Origin: Bacteroidota bacterium
GTDB taxonomy: Bacteria > Bacteroidota > Bacteroidia > Bacteroidales > VadinHA17
Direction: 5' to 3'
DNA: 64,000 bases
NCBI GenBank assembly: GCA_011050615.1
Contig: DRFJ01000055.1
Coordinates: 1 to 64,000, forward strand
Translations under genes and position numbers: made by a program
Shown here: piece by piece, positions 25,240-33,626 of the stretch
How the letters are laid out: each line of letters opens with the position of its first letter
Position numbering within the stretch: the stretch's first letter is position 1
The notes under the pieces: generated by a model
Databases searched by the model: none
What the model saw: the letters and a program-made list of their open reading frames with translations, nothing else
What the model was told of the DNA's origin: nothing

Positions 25240-26397
25240 CTATTCCATTTCAAGAGCAACATAATAATCATTGAGTATACCCGTGAGGAGAGGTTTATAG
25301 TATTGCCAGAAGAAACGGCGGGTATCGTTAATCTCCCCGTTTTTATAGAGCATACCTTTCAGTATGTTAAGAGAGCCAAAACTGGCTGTCCACGGGGGCA
25401 GGTTACTTGTGGCAAAGTCGCCACAAAAATAAAATGAACGCCTGTCACCGGGATTTGCTATTACTGCGGGGAATTCATCAGACAGGAAGTGTTTATCCAG
25501 CAGCAAATTACCAGCCTCATTGGTCATCAGTTTAAAATTTGAAAGCACCTCATTATTTATTGGGTCAACTATATCAAAGGGCTTATCAAAAGCTACCTGT
25601 TCGGCCAGGTTATACTTCCCTGCCACGTCCTGCCCCGAAATTATGAGAGGCATGGCATTGTCAAGGTGTGTGCCTTCTTCAAGCACCAGTATTTCGTTCT
25701 TTCCTTTAAGCAGTACCACGCCAGCATTTTTAAATAGCCATGGTTCCCTTGTTTTCTTTTTGTAAAGTTCCACTACCCAGAGGGGCAGGCCGGGGCTGGC
25801 TGAATCAAGGGATGAATAATACTGACCTGACCAGCCGCTTGATTTAAACCCGAGTAATTCCTCCACGCGGTATTTTTCATATGCATCGGTGGGATAATCA
25901 ATGGTATTATATTCCAGTATAGTAAGTTTATTCCTTTTTCTCATTTCTGAAAGAAGGAAATAATCATTATTATTCAATCCACCATAAAGTTTCCTTGAAT
26001 ACCTGCTTCTGTTTATTCCCTGATACCAGTCATTAAAGAAAACACCGTAAGTATCAGCATAATACAATGCATCACTGTTCTGGGCAATGTCAATCACCTC
26101 GGCCAGGCGGAAATCATTTCTCCTGAACTGTTTGGACCTCAATGGCTTTATTGGGTAAAAGCCGTAATAGTCTTTTCTAGGTGAATATTTGCGCATGTTG
26201 TCCTTTACAAACCTGTCATTGGCTAATACCCAGTTAAGTGAGCGATGTTTTACCCTGTCGAGAGAGTGTACTGTTTTATCAAGTATGACAATATTAATTG
26301 TTTTTTTTTCCTGAAAGAACCATCCAAAAAATCCAATTGCCGGAAGAATAAGGATGATAAGCAGAATGATGAGGGCAATTATCAGAGTTTTTTTCAT
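25240..26397 (-). CDS. Membrane-anchored protein of unknown function
   Basis: The protein has 385 residues. A strongly hydrophobic N-terminal helix (about 4-27, LIIALIILLIILILPAIGFFG) is not followed by a cleavage site, so it is probably an anchor with the rest outside the membrane. The body mixes alpha/beta segments: TINIVILDKTV, NSDALYYADTYGVFF, AGVVLLKGKNEILVLEEG and SFYFCGDFATSNLPPWTA. The opening strand followed by motifs about 'today/time-out' residues slightly resembles DUF4350-type or glutamine-amidotransferase-like folds, but I cannot name the family. It is 127 bp downstream of ggt and has its own terminator. Confidence 0.6.
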   Translation of the reverse strand: MKKTLIIALIILLIILILPAIGFFGWFFQEKKTINIVILDKTVHSLDRVKHRSLNWVLANDRFVKDNMRKYSPRKDYYGFYPIKPLRSKQFRRNDFRLAEVIDIAQNSDALYYADTYGVFFNDWYQGINRSRYSRKLYGGLNNNDYFLLSEMRKRNKLTILEYNTIDYPTDAYEKYRVEELLGFKSSGWSGQYYSSLDSASPGLPLWVVELYKKKTREPWLFKNAGVVLLKGKNEILVLEEGTHLDNAMPLIISGQDVAGKYNLAEQVAFDKPFDIVDPINNEVLSNFKLMTNEAGNLLLDKHFLSDEFPAVIANPGDRRSFYFCGDFATSNLPPWTASFGSLNILKGMLYKNGEINDTRRFFWQYYKPLLTGILNDYYVALEME

Positions 26398-26524
26398 ATT
26401 ACAGCTATTTGAAACTTTTCAAATATTTACCTGGTAACTGTTTCAACTGATAAAAGTATTAATTTATTTGATTTTATGAAAAAAAAAGCCCCTGTATTTA
26501 CAAAGAGAAGGTAAAAACCCGGTT

Positions 26525-28234
26525 TTAGAAAGCACATGCCGTATCATCCCCCCTGGGGTCGGCACCTGCCTCCATACTTCCTTCAGGCAGTATCCTTATT
26601 GCGTCAACTCTGCCTATGGATGACCGAAGCCTTGTTTTATGCCCCATCATTTCCAGCTTCTGTATAAGGAGGGTATCAGCTCCTTTTTCTTCAAAATAAA
26701 TAAGATCAGGCATCCACTGGTGGTGGAACCTTGCAGCATCAACAGCTTCTTGCATGTTCATTCCATATTCAATTACATTCAGTATTGTTTGAAATACGGA
26801 TGTTATAATTGTTGATCCACCGGGAGATCCCAGTACCATATAAAGTTTCTGATCTTTTTCGATGATTGTGGGTGTCATTGAACTCAACATTCTTTTACCA
26901 GCCTGTACGGAATTGGCTTCACCGCCAATAAGGCCGTAGATATTCGGATAAGCGGGTTTGGATGAAAAATCATCCATTTCGTTATTCAGAAGAAAGCCTG
27001 CGCCTTCCACTACAATGCAGTTCCCATAGCCACTGTTAAGTGTAGTCGTAAAGGCGATCGCATTTCGGTCTTTATCTACCACAGAAAAATGTGTTGTTTC
27101 CTCACCTTCCCATGCGGGTATGGCACCATGGGATATATCTTCCGATAAGGAAGCCTTTTCAGGATTAAAGTCAGACATCCTTTCCTGGAGGTACTCTTTA
27201 CTTACAAGTTCATCAACAGGTATATTAATATAATCAGGATCTCCAAGATAATATGACCTGTCGGCATAAACCCTGCGCTCAGCCTCTGTTATCAGGTGCA
27301 CTTCCTCAGGAGATTGGAAAACGGGCTCTTCAGGCAGCATTTCTTCCATAATACCAAGGAGCTGCATTAATGCTATACCTCCACTGGAGGGAGGAGGCAT
27401 AGATATTATCCTGTAAGCCCCATAAGTGCCAATCACAGGTTCTCTCCAGACAGCCTCATAATTATCCAGGTCATCATGGCTTATAAGGCCATTACCCTTT
27501 TTCATTTCAGCAACTATTAAATCTGCCGTGATCCCTCCGTAGAAGCCATCTCGACCATAATCACATATTCTCTCAAGTGTCCGGGCCAGGTCTTCCTGTA
27601 TGAGGGTATCGCCTTCGCACCAGGTTTCATCTTTTACAAAAGGCACGGGGTGATCATTTCTCTGGATGAATCTATTACGGGCATGATTTAATGATTCAGC
27701 CTGTTTAGCTGTAATGGAAAAACCTTTTCGTGCAAGGTTAATTGCAGGTTGGATGACTTTCGTCAATGGAAGAATACCAAACCTGGAATGCAATTCAAGT
27801 ATTCCCTCGACCGATCCAGGTACTGCACTTGCTGCAAGTGTGCCGGTACTCATTCCTTCAATCACGTTACCCGATTCATCGAGATACATGTCACGACTTG
27901 CAAGTCCAGGAGCTTTTTCCCGGCAGTCAAGTGAAGAGTAATTACCCTCGGCATCCCTGATAACCATAAGGCTACCGCCTCCTAAATTACCGGCGGCAGG
28001 ATAACTGACAGCCAGTGCGAATGCCACAGCTGCGGCAGCATCAAAGGCATTACCTCCATCAAGGAGTATTGCAGTTCCTATTCTTGATGCTTCAGGGTGG
28101 GCAGAAACAACCATGCCATTTATGCCTGTTATGCCCCTTCCTTCTATAATCTCGTAGTCTCTTTCCTTGCATGATGATATTATTACTACCGTAAGTAGCA
28201 ACATTGCAAGTCCGGACAGCAAATGCTTATTCAT
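26525..28234 (-). CDS. ggt: Gamma-glutamyltransferase (lipoprotein)
   Basis: The protein has 569 residues. It cleaves gamma-glutamyl bonds of glutathione and related peptides, or transfers the glutamyl group. The leader ends VIISSCKE, a lipobox with Cys22, so it should be membrane-anchored. The autoprocessing nucleophile is Thr381 in EETTHFSVVD, and oxyanion and glutamate-binding segments (GGSLMVIRD, SSMTPTI, GSPGGSTIITSVFQ) are in place. It follows the Crp-type regulator by 6 bp, so the regulator may be its controller. It is expected to mature into large and small subunits. Confidence 0.94.
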   Translation of the reverse strand: MNKHLLSGLAMLLLTVVIISSCKERDYEIIEGRGITGINGMVVSAHPEASRIGTAILLDGGNAFDAAAAVAFALAVSYPAAGNLGGGSLMVIRDAEGNYSSLDCREKAPGLASRDMYLDESGNVIEGMSTGTLAASAVPGSVEGILELHSRFGILPLTKVIQPAINLARKGFSITAKQAESLNHARNRFIQRNDHPVPFVKDETWCEGDTLIQEDLARTLERICDYGRDGFYGGITADLIVAEMKKGNGLISHDDLDNYEAVWREPVIGTYGAYRIISMPPPSSGGIALMQLLGIMEEMLPEEPVFQSPEEVHLITEAERRVYADRSYYLGDPDYINIPVDELVSKEYLQERMSDFNPEKASLSEDISHGAIPAWEGEETTHFSVVDKDRNAIAFTTTLNSGYGNCIVVEGAGFLLNNEMDDFSSKPAYPNIYGLIGGEANSVQAGKRMLSSMTPTIIEKDQKLYMVLGSPGGSTIITSVFQTILNVIEYGMNMQEAVDAARFHHQWMPDLIYFEEKGADTLLIQKLEMMGHKTRLRSSIGRVDAIRILPEGSMEAGADPRGDDTACAF

Positions 28235-28240
28235 AATCCA

Positions 28241-28945
28241 TTAACCAATTTCAGACAGTACCTTAATCAGATCAGTTGACAGTATCTCAATATTTTTACC
28301 TTCAAGCCTTATTATTTTATCATTTTTAAATTCGTTAAGTGTCCTGATCAGGCTTTCTTTGGTTGTACCAATCAGTTCGGCCATTTCCTGCCTGGTTAAT
28401 GACACAGTAAACTTATTGCTTTTAAAAACTTCCTCGGAAAAATAGCGGAGCAGGTCGGCAACTCTTCCCGGTAACTGCTTCATTGTAAAGGCAACCAGTT
28501 TGTTGGACACATCAATGATCTCCTTTCCCATCAGATTTATTATCGAAACAGCAAACATACCATTCCCTTTTACAATTTCCTTCAGGCTTTCCTTCCTGAT
28601 CATAAGAGCCACTGTCTTTTCAATTGCTGCGGCCGAATTCACATAAACATTTGATGCAAAGGCACTGGAAAGAGCAACAAAGGTTCCGGGCCCTGACAGT
28701 TTAATACATACGACACGACTGCCTCTTTCTCCGCTGTATACCTTTAAGAGTCCGCTAATAACATAAACCAGGTGATCGGATGGCATATTCTGCTTAAAAA
28801 GAATATCCTGCCTTTCGAAGGTCATAAGGGTAACTCCCATCGACAGTTTTACCCTCTCGTCCCTGGTCAGGTAATTGAATATACCATCACCAGGTATTAA
28901 ATCCTGAGAATTTCTATATTCCGAATTCAAACCAAAATCATTCAT
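28241..28945 (-). CDS. Crp/Fnr-family transcriptional regulator
   Basis: The protein has 234 residues. The cyclic-nucleotide-binding-like domain (about 20-140) reads FERQDILFKQNMPSDHLVYVISGLLKVY, and the C-terminal winged helix-turn-helix (about 165-234) holds LTRQEMAELIGTTKESLIRTLNEF. There is no Fnr-type cysteine cluster, so no Fe-S oxygen sensing. The Arg/Ser pair that binds cAMP in Crp is not evident. It is the first gene of a two-gene operon with ggt. A TACATTTG box at 28980-28987 precedes it. Confidence 0.9.
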   Translation of the reverse strand: MNDFGLNSEYRNSQDLIPGDGIFNYLTRDERVKLSMGVTLMTFERQDILFKQNMPSDHLVYVISGLLKVYSGERGSRVVCIKLSGPGTFVALSSAFASNVYVNSAAAIEKTVALMIRKESLKEIVKGNGMFAVSIINLMGKEIIDVSNKLVAFTMKQLPGRVADLLRYFSEEVFKSNKFTVSLTRQEMAELIGTTKESLIRTLNEFKNDKIIRLEGKNIEILSTDLIKVLSEIG

Positions 28946-28979
28946 TAAGTTTACACCTGAGAATCAAAGTGATTACAGG

Positions 28980-28987
28980 CAAATGTA
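28980..28987 (-). promoter_or_regulatory. Promoter -7 box (TACATTTG) for the Crp-type gene and ggt
   Basis: Perfect TAnnTTTG on the minus strand, 35 bp upstream of the start codon; transcription is expected near 28973. Confidence 0.45.
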
Positions 28988-29106
28988 TGATTTATTTTTT
29001 AATGATGATTTAAATCACCATAAAATGGTAATATTTTTTCCCGCTGAAGGCGCATATAAAATTTTTTAATTTATCATCTTTGCTATTTAAAGTAAACCGG
29101 TGCCCG

Positions 29107-29478
29107 ATGAGTAAAAAGGATATACTGATAATTGATGATTCAAACACCAATCTGGTTCTTCTTGAATCACTTTTAAAGCGTAATGGTTACAGTGTCTTTT
29201 CAGCCACCAATGGAAGGCTGGGCCTGGATATGGTAAATAAAAACATTCCCGACCTGATCTTCCTGGATATCAAGATGCCCGGCCTGGGAGGCTTTGAGTT
29301 CATAGAGATTTTGAAGAGAAATGAGGACTTTAAAAATATTCCGGTAGTTATATTATCAGCAGTATCTGACAGGGAATCAATAAAAAAGAGCCAGGAATTA
29401 GGTGTATGTGATTACCTTACCAAACCCCTCAGCCTTGACAGGATTCTGAATACTGCCAGGAACATATTGGAAGAATAA
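29107..29478 (+). CDS. Single-domain response regulator (CheY-like)
   Basis: The protein has 123 residues from the ATG at 29107 (MSKKDILIIDDSN); the upstream frame to 29080 is unconserved. It is a receiver domain alone, with the acidic pair in IIDDSN, the phospho-acceptor Asp in LIFLDIKMPG, a Ser/Thr in VVILSAVSD and the Lys in YLTKPLS. It has no output domain, so it must act through protein contact. No histidine kinase lies next to it. It lies between a divergent Crp-type gene and the phosphate transporter, which may be chance. Confidence 0.9.
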   Translation: MSKKDILIIDDSNTNLVLLESLLKRNGYSVFSATNGRLGLDMVNKNIPDLIFLDIKMPGLGGFEFIEILKRNEDFKNIPVVILSAVSDRESIKKSQELGVCDYLTKPLSLDRILNTARNILEE

Positions 29479-29567
29479 AACTTTGTTTTACAGGCTCTTA
29501 ACCTACATCCTCCATTTACTTAACAATTACTTAACATTAAATTAATTATTTAATAAAAATAGCTGGA

Positions 29568-29575
29568 TACATTTG
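29568..29575 (+). promoter_or_regulatory. Promoter -7 box (TACATTTG) for the phosphate transporter
   Basis: Perfect TAnnTTTG, 23 bp before the start codon at 29598. Confidence 0.45.
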
Positions 29576-29597
29576 TCCCATATTTTTATTTAGCCAG

Positions 29598-31838
29598 ATG
29601 GAAAAATATTACATATTCATAGTTGGGATTCTCTTCCTGCTAGCCGTAACTGATTTGATTGTAGGTGTCAGTAATGATGCTGTTAATTTCCTGAATTCTG
29701 CAATTGGTTCAAAGGTTGCCTCACTTAAAACCATATTGATTATTGCAACTCTCGGAGTCATTATAGGCGCAACTTTTTCAAGCGGGATGATGGAAGTTGC
29801 AAGAAAAGGAATATTTAATCCCGGTCAGTTTTACTTTGGTGATCTTATGATAGTGTTCATGGCAGTTATGCTTACCGACATTATTCTTCTTGATCTGTTT
29901 AATACATACGGTCTTCCGACCTCAACTACTGTATCAATTGTTTTTGAACTCCTCGGGGCTGCAGTTGGTATGGCAATGGTAAAGCTTATTGGTGATCCTG
30001 AAGGAGCTCATACACTGGGAACCTATATTAATTCAAGCAAAGCTCTTGCAATTATTTCCGGGATCCTCCTATCGATTGTAATAGCTTTCACTGCAGGAGC
30101 GATTATAATGTACCTTACCAGGTTATTATTCAGTTTCAACTACCAGAGAAACATGAAGTATTTCGGATCCTTATGGGGAGGGATAGCCATTACGGCAATT
30201 ACTTACTTCATGCTTATCAAAGGAGCCAAGGGAGCATCTTTCATGAGCGATAATGTGACAGACTGGATAATGAATAACACCGGTATCCTGCTTCTTTACA
30301 GCTTCATCGGATGGACAATCCTGCTCCAGGTACTGATGTGGTTATTTAAAATAAATATTACGAAAATTATTGTCCTGGTTGGTACCTTCTCACTCGCGAT
30401 GGCCTTTGCAGGAAACGACCTTATAAACTTTATAGGTGTGCCCCTTGCAGGTTTCGAATCGTTCAAGGCATGGATGGCCAGTGGCATTTCGCCCGATCAA
30501 TTACCTATGACAGCACTTGCGGAGCAGATAAAAACACCCACATATTTCCTCCTCATTGCCGGGATTATTATGGCTCTGGCACTCTGGTTTTCAAAAAAAT
30601 CCAGAACAGTAAGCCAGACGGAGATAAGTCTTGCGCAACAGGATGAAGGAGAAGAAAAGTTTAAATCACTTGGCCTGGCCCGGTCGATGGTAAGGTTAAG
30701 TACGCAAATATCAGATGGTTTTGGTAAAATTTTCCCCAGAAATGTAAAAAAATGGTTAAATACCAGGTTTGATACTTCCAAAATAAAAGAAAGGAACAAA
30801 AAAGAAGATGCTTCATTTGACCAATTGCGGGCGTCAATAAATATGGTGGTAGCAAGCATATTAATTGCTTTTGCCACCTCTCTCAAACTTCCCCTGTCAA
30901 CAACCTATGTTACATTTATGGTTGCAATGGGAACTTCACTGGCCGACAGGGCATGGGGCAGGGAAACCGCAGTTTACCGCATATCAGGGGTTATGATTGT
31001 GATTACAGGTTGGTTCTTCACGGCAATGGCTGCTTTTATCAGTGCATTCCTGATAGCATTATTCATAAATTGGACAGGATTCATAGGTATACTGATCGTA
31101 ATTGTCTTAATCCTTTTAATACTTTTTGGCAATTACAAGGCACACAAAAACAGGGTCAAGGAGGCCAATGACCGCGAGGCCGAACTTGAAGCCACTGAAA
31201 ACGAGGAGGCGATTACCGACATTACCAGGGATATGCTCATTAAAGAGCTTCTTACCGTTTCCTCACTTTATGATAAGACTATAATTTCCTTCATGAAGGA
31301 AAAGCTGAAAAGTCTCAGAAATATCAAAAAAGAAATAAAACATTTTGATATTTCCGCAAAACTGAAGAAGGACAATGTCCATAAGTTTATCAGGACACTG
31401 GACGATTCCAGGATAGATGCAGGACCATATTATGTTCAGATACACGATTACCTCAGGGAAAGCGCACATTCATTGTCATATGTTTTCAACCCTGCCTACA
31501 GGCATGTTGATAATAATCATCAGCCCCTAAGCCCTGAACAGCAGGATGACCTCACGAATCTCAGCCGTGAGCTGGGTGAATACCTCAATTTCCTGGTCGC
31601 CATTCTAAAATCAAATAATTTCGATAATATAAGGCAATCTTTTGACAAGCAGGCCAAGCTTATTGATTTTATTGATACCATTCGAAAGAAACAGGTAAAG
31701 CGAATTAAAAAAGGTGCATCGGGAACAAAGGCAACACTCCTCTACCTTGATCTTCTGACCGAAACGAAAAACCTTGTATTACAAGCAGGTAACATACTGA
31801 AAGCCTACCGTGACTTCTGCAATGTAATGAAGAGATAA
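29598..31838 (+). CDS. pit: PiT-family inorganic phosphate transporter with C-terminal PhoU-like domain
   Basis: The 746-residue protein moves phosphate with Na+ or H+. The N-terminal PHO-4 signature VGVSNDAVNFLNSAIGSKVAS is at about 23-43, and its internal duplicate around AGNDLINFIGVPLAGFES is near 275. The paired motif GLPTSTTVSIVFELLGAAVG recurs as LPLSTTYVTFMVAMGTSLA. About ten to twelve membrane helices end near 520. A 220-residue soluble tail of helices (TRDMLIKELLTVSSLYDKT...) is of PhoU type, which usually gates or signals phosphate uptake. It is much longer than E. coli PitA (499 residues) because of this fusion. Confidence 0.92.
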   Translation: MEKYYIFIVGILFLLAVTDLIVGVSNDAVNFLNSAIGSKVASLKTILIIATLGVIIGATFSSGMMEVARKGIFNPGQFYFGDLMIVFMAVMLTDIILLDLFNTYGLPTSTTVSIVFELLGAAVGMAMVKLIGDPEGAHTLGTYINSSKALAIISGILLSIVIAFTAGAIIMYLTRLLFSFNYQRNMKYFGSLWGGIAITAITYFMLIKGAKGASFMSDNVTDWIMNNTGILLLYSFIGWTILLQVLMWLFKINITKIIVLVGTFSLAMAFAGNDLINFIGVPLAGFESFKAWMASGISPDQLPMTALAEQIKTPTYFLLIAGIIMALALWFSKKSRTVSQTEISLAQQDEGEEKFKSLGLARSMVRLSTQISDGFGKIFPRNVKKWLNTRFDTSKIKERNKKEDASFDQLRASINMVVASILIAFATSLKLPLSTTYVTFMVAMGTSLADRAWGRETAVYRISGVMIVITGWFFTAMAAFISAFLIALFINWTGFIGILIVIVLILLILFGNYKAHKNRVKEANDREAELEATENEEAITDITRDMLIKELLTVSSLYDKTIISFMKEKLKSLRNIKKEIKHFDISAKLKKDNVHKFIRTLDDSRIDAGPYYVQIHDYLRESAHSLSYVFNPAYRHVDNNHQPLSPEQQDDLTNLSRELGEYLNFLVAILKSNNFDNIRQSFDKQAKLIDFIDTIRKKQVKRIKKGASGTKATLLYLDLLTETKNLVLQAGNILKAYRDFCNVMKR

Positions 31839-31868
31839 ATAAGCTGCCGGTATTTCGCTTTCATTTAC

Positions 31869-31876
31869 TAATTTTG
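31869..31876 (+). promoter_or_regulatory. Promoter -7 box (TAATTTTG) for rarA
   Basis: Perfect TAnnTTTG, 15 bp before the start codon at 31891, with a short leader of about 8 nt. Confidence 0.45.
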
Positions 31877-31890
31877 CTGAAAACATCGTT

Positions 31891-33177
31891 ATGTTATCGA
31901 ACAAACCCCTTGCAGAAAGGATGAGGCCTTCTGCCCTGTCAGATTATGTCGGGCAGGATCATCTCACCGGACTTAATTCCACATTGAGAAAAAACCTCGA
32001 ATCTGGAGGTATACCATCCTTCATTCTCTGGGGCCCACCGGGAGTAGGCAAAACGACCCTGGCAGGGATAATTGCTTCAATGCACAAAAGGCCATTTTAC
32101 CAGATAAGTGCGGTGCATTCAGGAGTAAAAGATGTAAGGGAAACCATAGATAAAGCAAAAAAACAGCAATTCTTTGATAATCCCAGTCCTATCCTGTTTA
32201 TTGATGAGATCCACCGCTTTTCCAAATCCCAGCAGGATTCCCTGCTTGGTGCGATTGAAAAGGGTATAATTATTCTTATAGGTGCCACAACTGAGAATCC
32301 TTCCTTCGAAATTATCTCCCCGCTCCTATCCCGCTGCCAGGTATATGTACTTAAAGCGCTCCAGGACAAAGATCTCAGGCTTCTGGCTGACAGGGCTTTA
32401 AAACAAGACCGTTACTTGAAGGACCTGGATATTGAGATTACCGAATACAGTGCCCTTGTAAAAAGTTCAGGCGGAGATGCCCGTAAACTCTACAATGCTC
32501 TTGAGCTGACCATTTTTTCTGAGCTCCAGGCACTGGCTGACAAGAAAGGGAAGATCATTATTACCGACGAAAAGGTAATGAATCATATACAGAATAACAT
32601 GGCCCTTTATGACAAGGGTGGAGAACAACATTACGATATTATTTCAGCTTTTATCAAATCAATCAGGGGGAGCGATCCCAATGCTGCCGTTTACTGGCTT
32701 GCAAGGATGGTGAAAGGTGGTGAGGACGTTAAATTCATAGCACGACGGCTACTGATACTTGCAGCAGAGGATATAGGCCTTGCAAATCCGAATGCACTTT
32801 TAATTGCACAGGCATGTTTTGATGCCGTTCACCTTACCGGATGGCCTGAGTCACGTATAATACTTTCTGAGACAGCCATATACCTGGCATGTTCACCAAA
32901 AAGCAATACTGCCTACATGGCTATCGAAAAAGCCCTCAGCGAGGTTGAACGATCAGGTGACAGGCCTGTGCCACTGCATCTTCGTAATGCCCCAACAAGG
33001 CTTATGAAAGACCTTGGCTATGGTAAAGAGTATAAATATCCGCATTCATATGAAGGTCATTTTACGAAAGAGGAATATCTGCCTGACGAATTAAGTGAAA
33101 GGGAATTCTATACCCCCGGAGACAATGCACGGGAAAAAGAATTCAGGGAAAGGCTAAAAATTCTCTGGAAGAAATGA
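31891..33177 (+). CDS. rarA: Replication-associated recombination ATPase RarA (MgsA)
   Basis: The protein has 428 residues, full length. It is an AAA+ clamp-loader-like ATPase that acts at stalled replication forks. Walker A GPPGVGKTT is at 48-56, Walker B ILFIDEIHRF near 105, sensor 1 IGATTENPSF and the arginine finger in LLSRCQVY. The C-terminal MgsA/WHIP-like tetramerisation domain has DIISAFIKSIRGSDPNAAVYWLARM split by a helix break, and PLHLRNAPTRLMKDLGYG. It stands alone, ending just before rnpB on the other strand. Confidence 0.96.
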   Translation: MLSNKPLAERMRPSALSDYVGQDHLTGLNSTLRKNLESGGIPSFILWGPPGVGKTTLAGIIASMHKRPFYQISAVHSGVKDVRETIDKAKKQQFFDNPSPILFIDEIHRFSKSQQDSLLGAIEKGIIILIGATTENPSFEIISPLLSRCQVYVLKALQDKDLRLLADRALKQDRYLKDLDIEITEYSALVKSSGGDARKLYNALELTIFSELQALADKKGKIIITDEKVMNHIQNNMALYDKGGEQHYDIISAFIKSIRGSDPNAAVYWLARMVKGGEDVKFIARRLLILAAEDIGLANPNALLIAQACFDAVHLTGWPESRIILSETAIYLACSPKSNTAYMAIEKALSEVERSGDRPVPLHLRNAPTRLMKDLGYGKEYKYPHSYEGHFTKEEYLPDELSEREFYTPGDNAREKEFRERLKILWKK

Positions 33178-33218
33178 ATTTGGCAGGGAGAATGGACAAT
33201 CAGTCTTTTTAATAAAAT

Positions 33219-33602
33219 AATGCAGCAAACCTGTAAGCCGGATTCTGTTACCAGTCCTTCAATCTCACAGAGATAAACAGACTGGTATCCTGTCATTTCT
33301 CTACGCCGGTCATTGCTGAACGGCTTTAACGACCTACCCCCCGGCATCGGACGAGCAATCCTCAGCGCCGGTATACATGGTCTTTCAACCCATAAGACGT
33401 ACGGCACCCCGTGTCGCCACGGGGCCCGGTGAGCCCTTACCTCACCTTTTCACCCTTACCCCGATTGCTCGGGGCGGTTATTTTCTGTTACGTTACTATA
33501 CCCTCGCGGGTATCTTCCCGTTAGGAAGTATGGTGCTCTGTGTTGTCCGGACTTTCCTCCCCATGCACATTAGCATGGAGCGACAGAACGGTTTGCTGCA
33601 TT
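33219..33602 (-). ncRNA. rnpB: RNase P RNA (class A)
   Basis: On the minus strand the P1 arms pair perfectly over 13 bp: 33590-33602 (AATGCAGCAAACC in the RNA) with 33219-33231 (GGTTTGCTGCATT). The conserved GAGGAAAGTCCGGAC (rnpB core, 33545-33559) and the universally conserved ACAGAATCCGGCTTACAG near the 3' end (33231-33248) are both present, as are GGGGGTAGGTCG and a GC-rich P12-like hairpin. The length of about 384 nt fits bacterial RNase P RNA, which trims tRNA 5' ends with RnpA protein. Confidence 0.95.
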
Positions 33603-33626
33603 GCAAAGTTAATCAATTATTTACAA

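Noticed and set aside
26470-26520. Possible terminator after ggt (T-run on the minus strand)
   Set aside because: A run of nine T is present but no stable stem precedes it.
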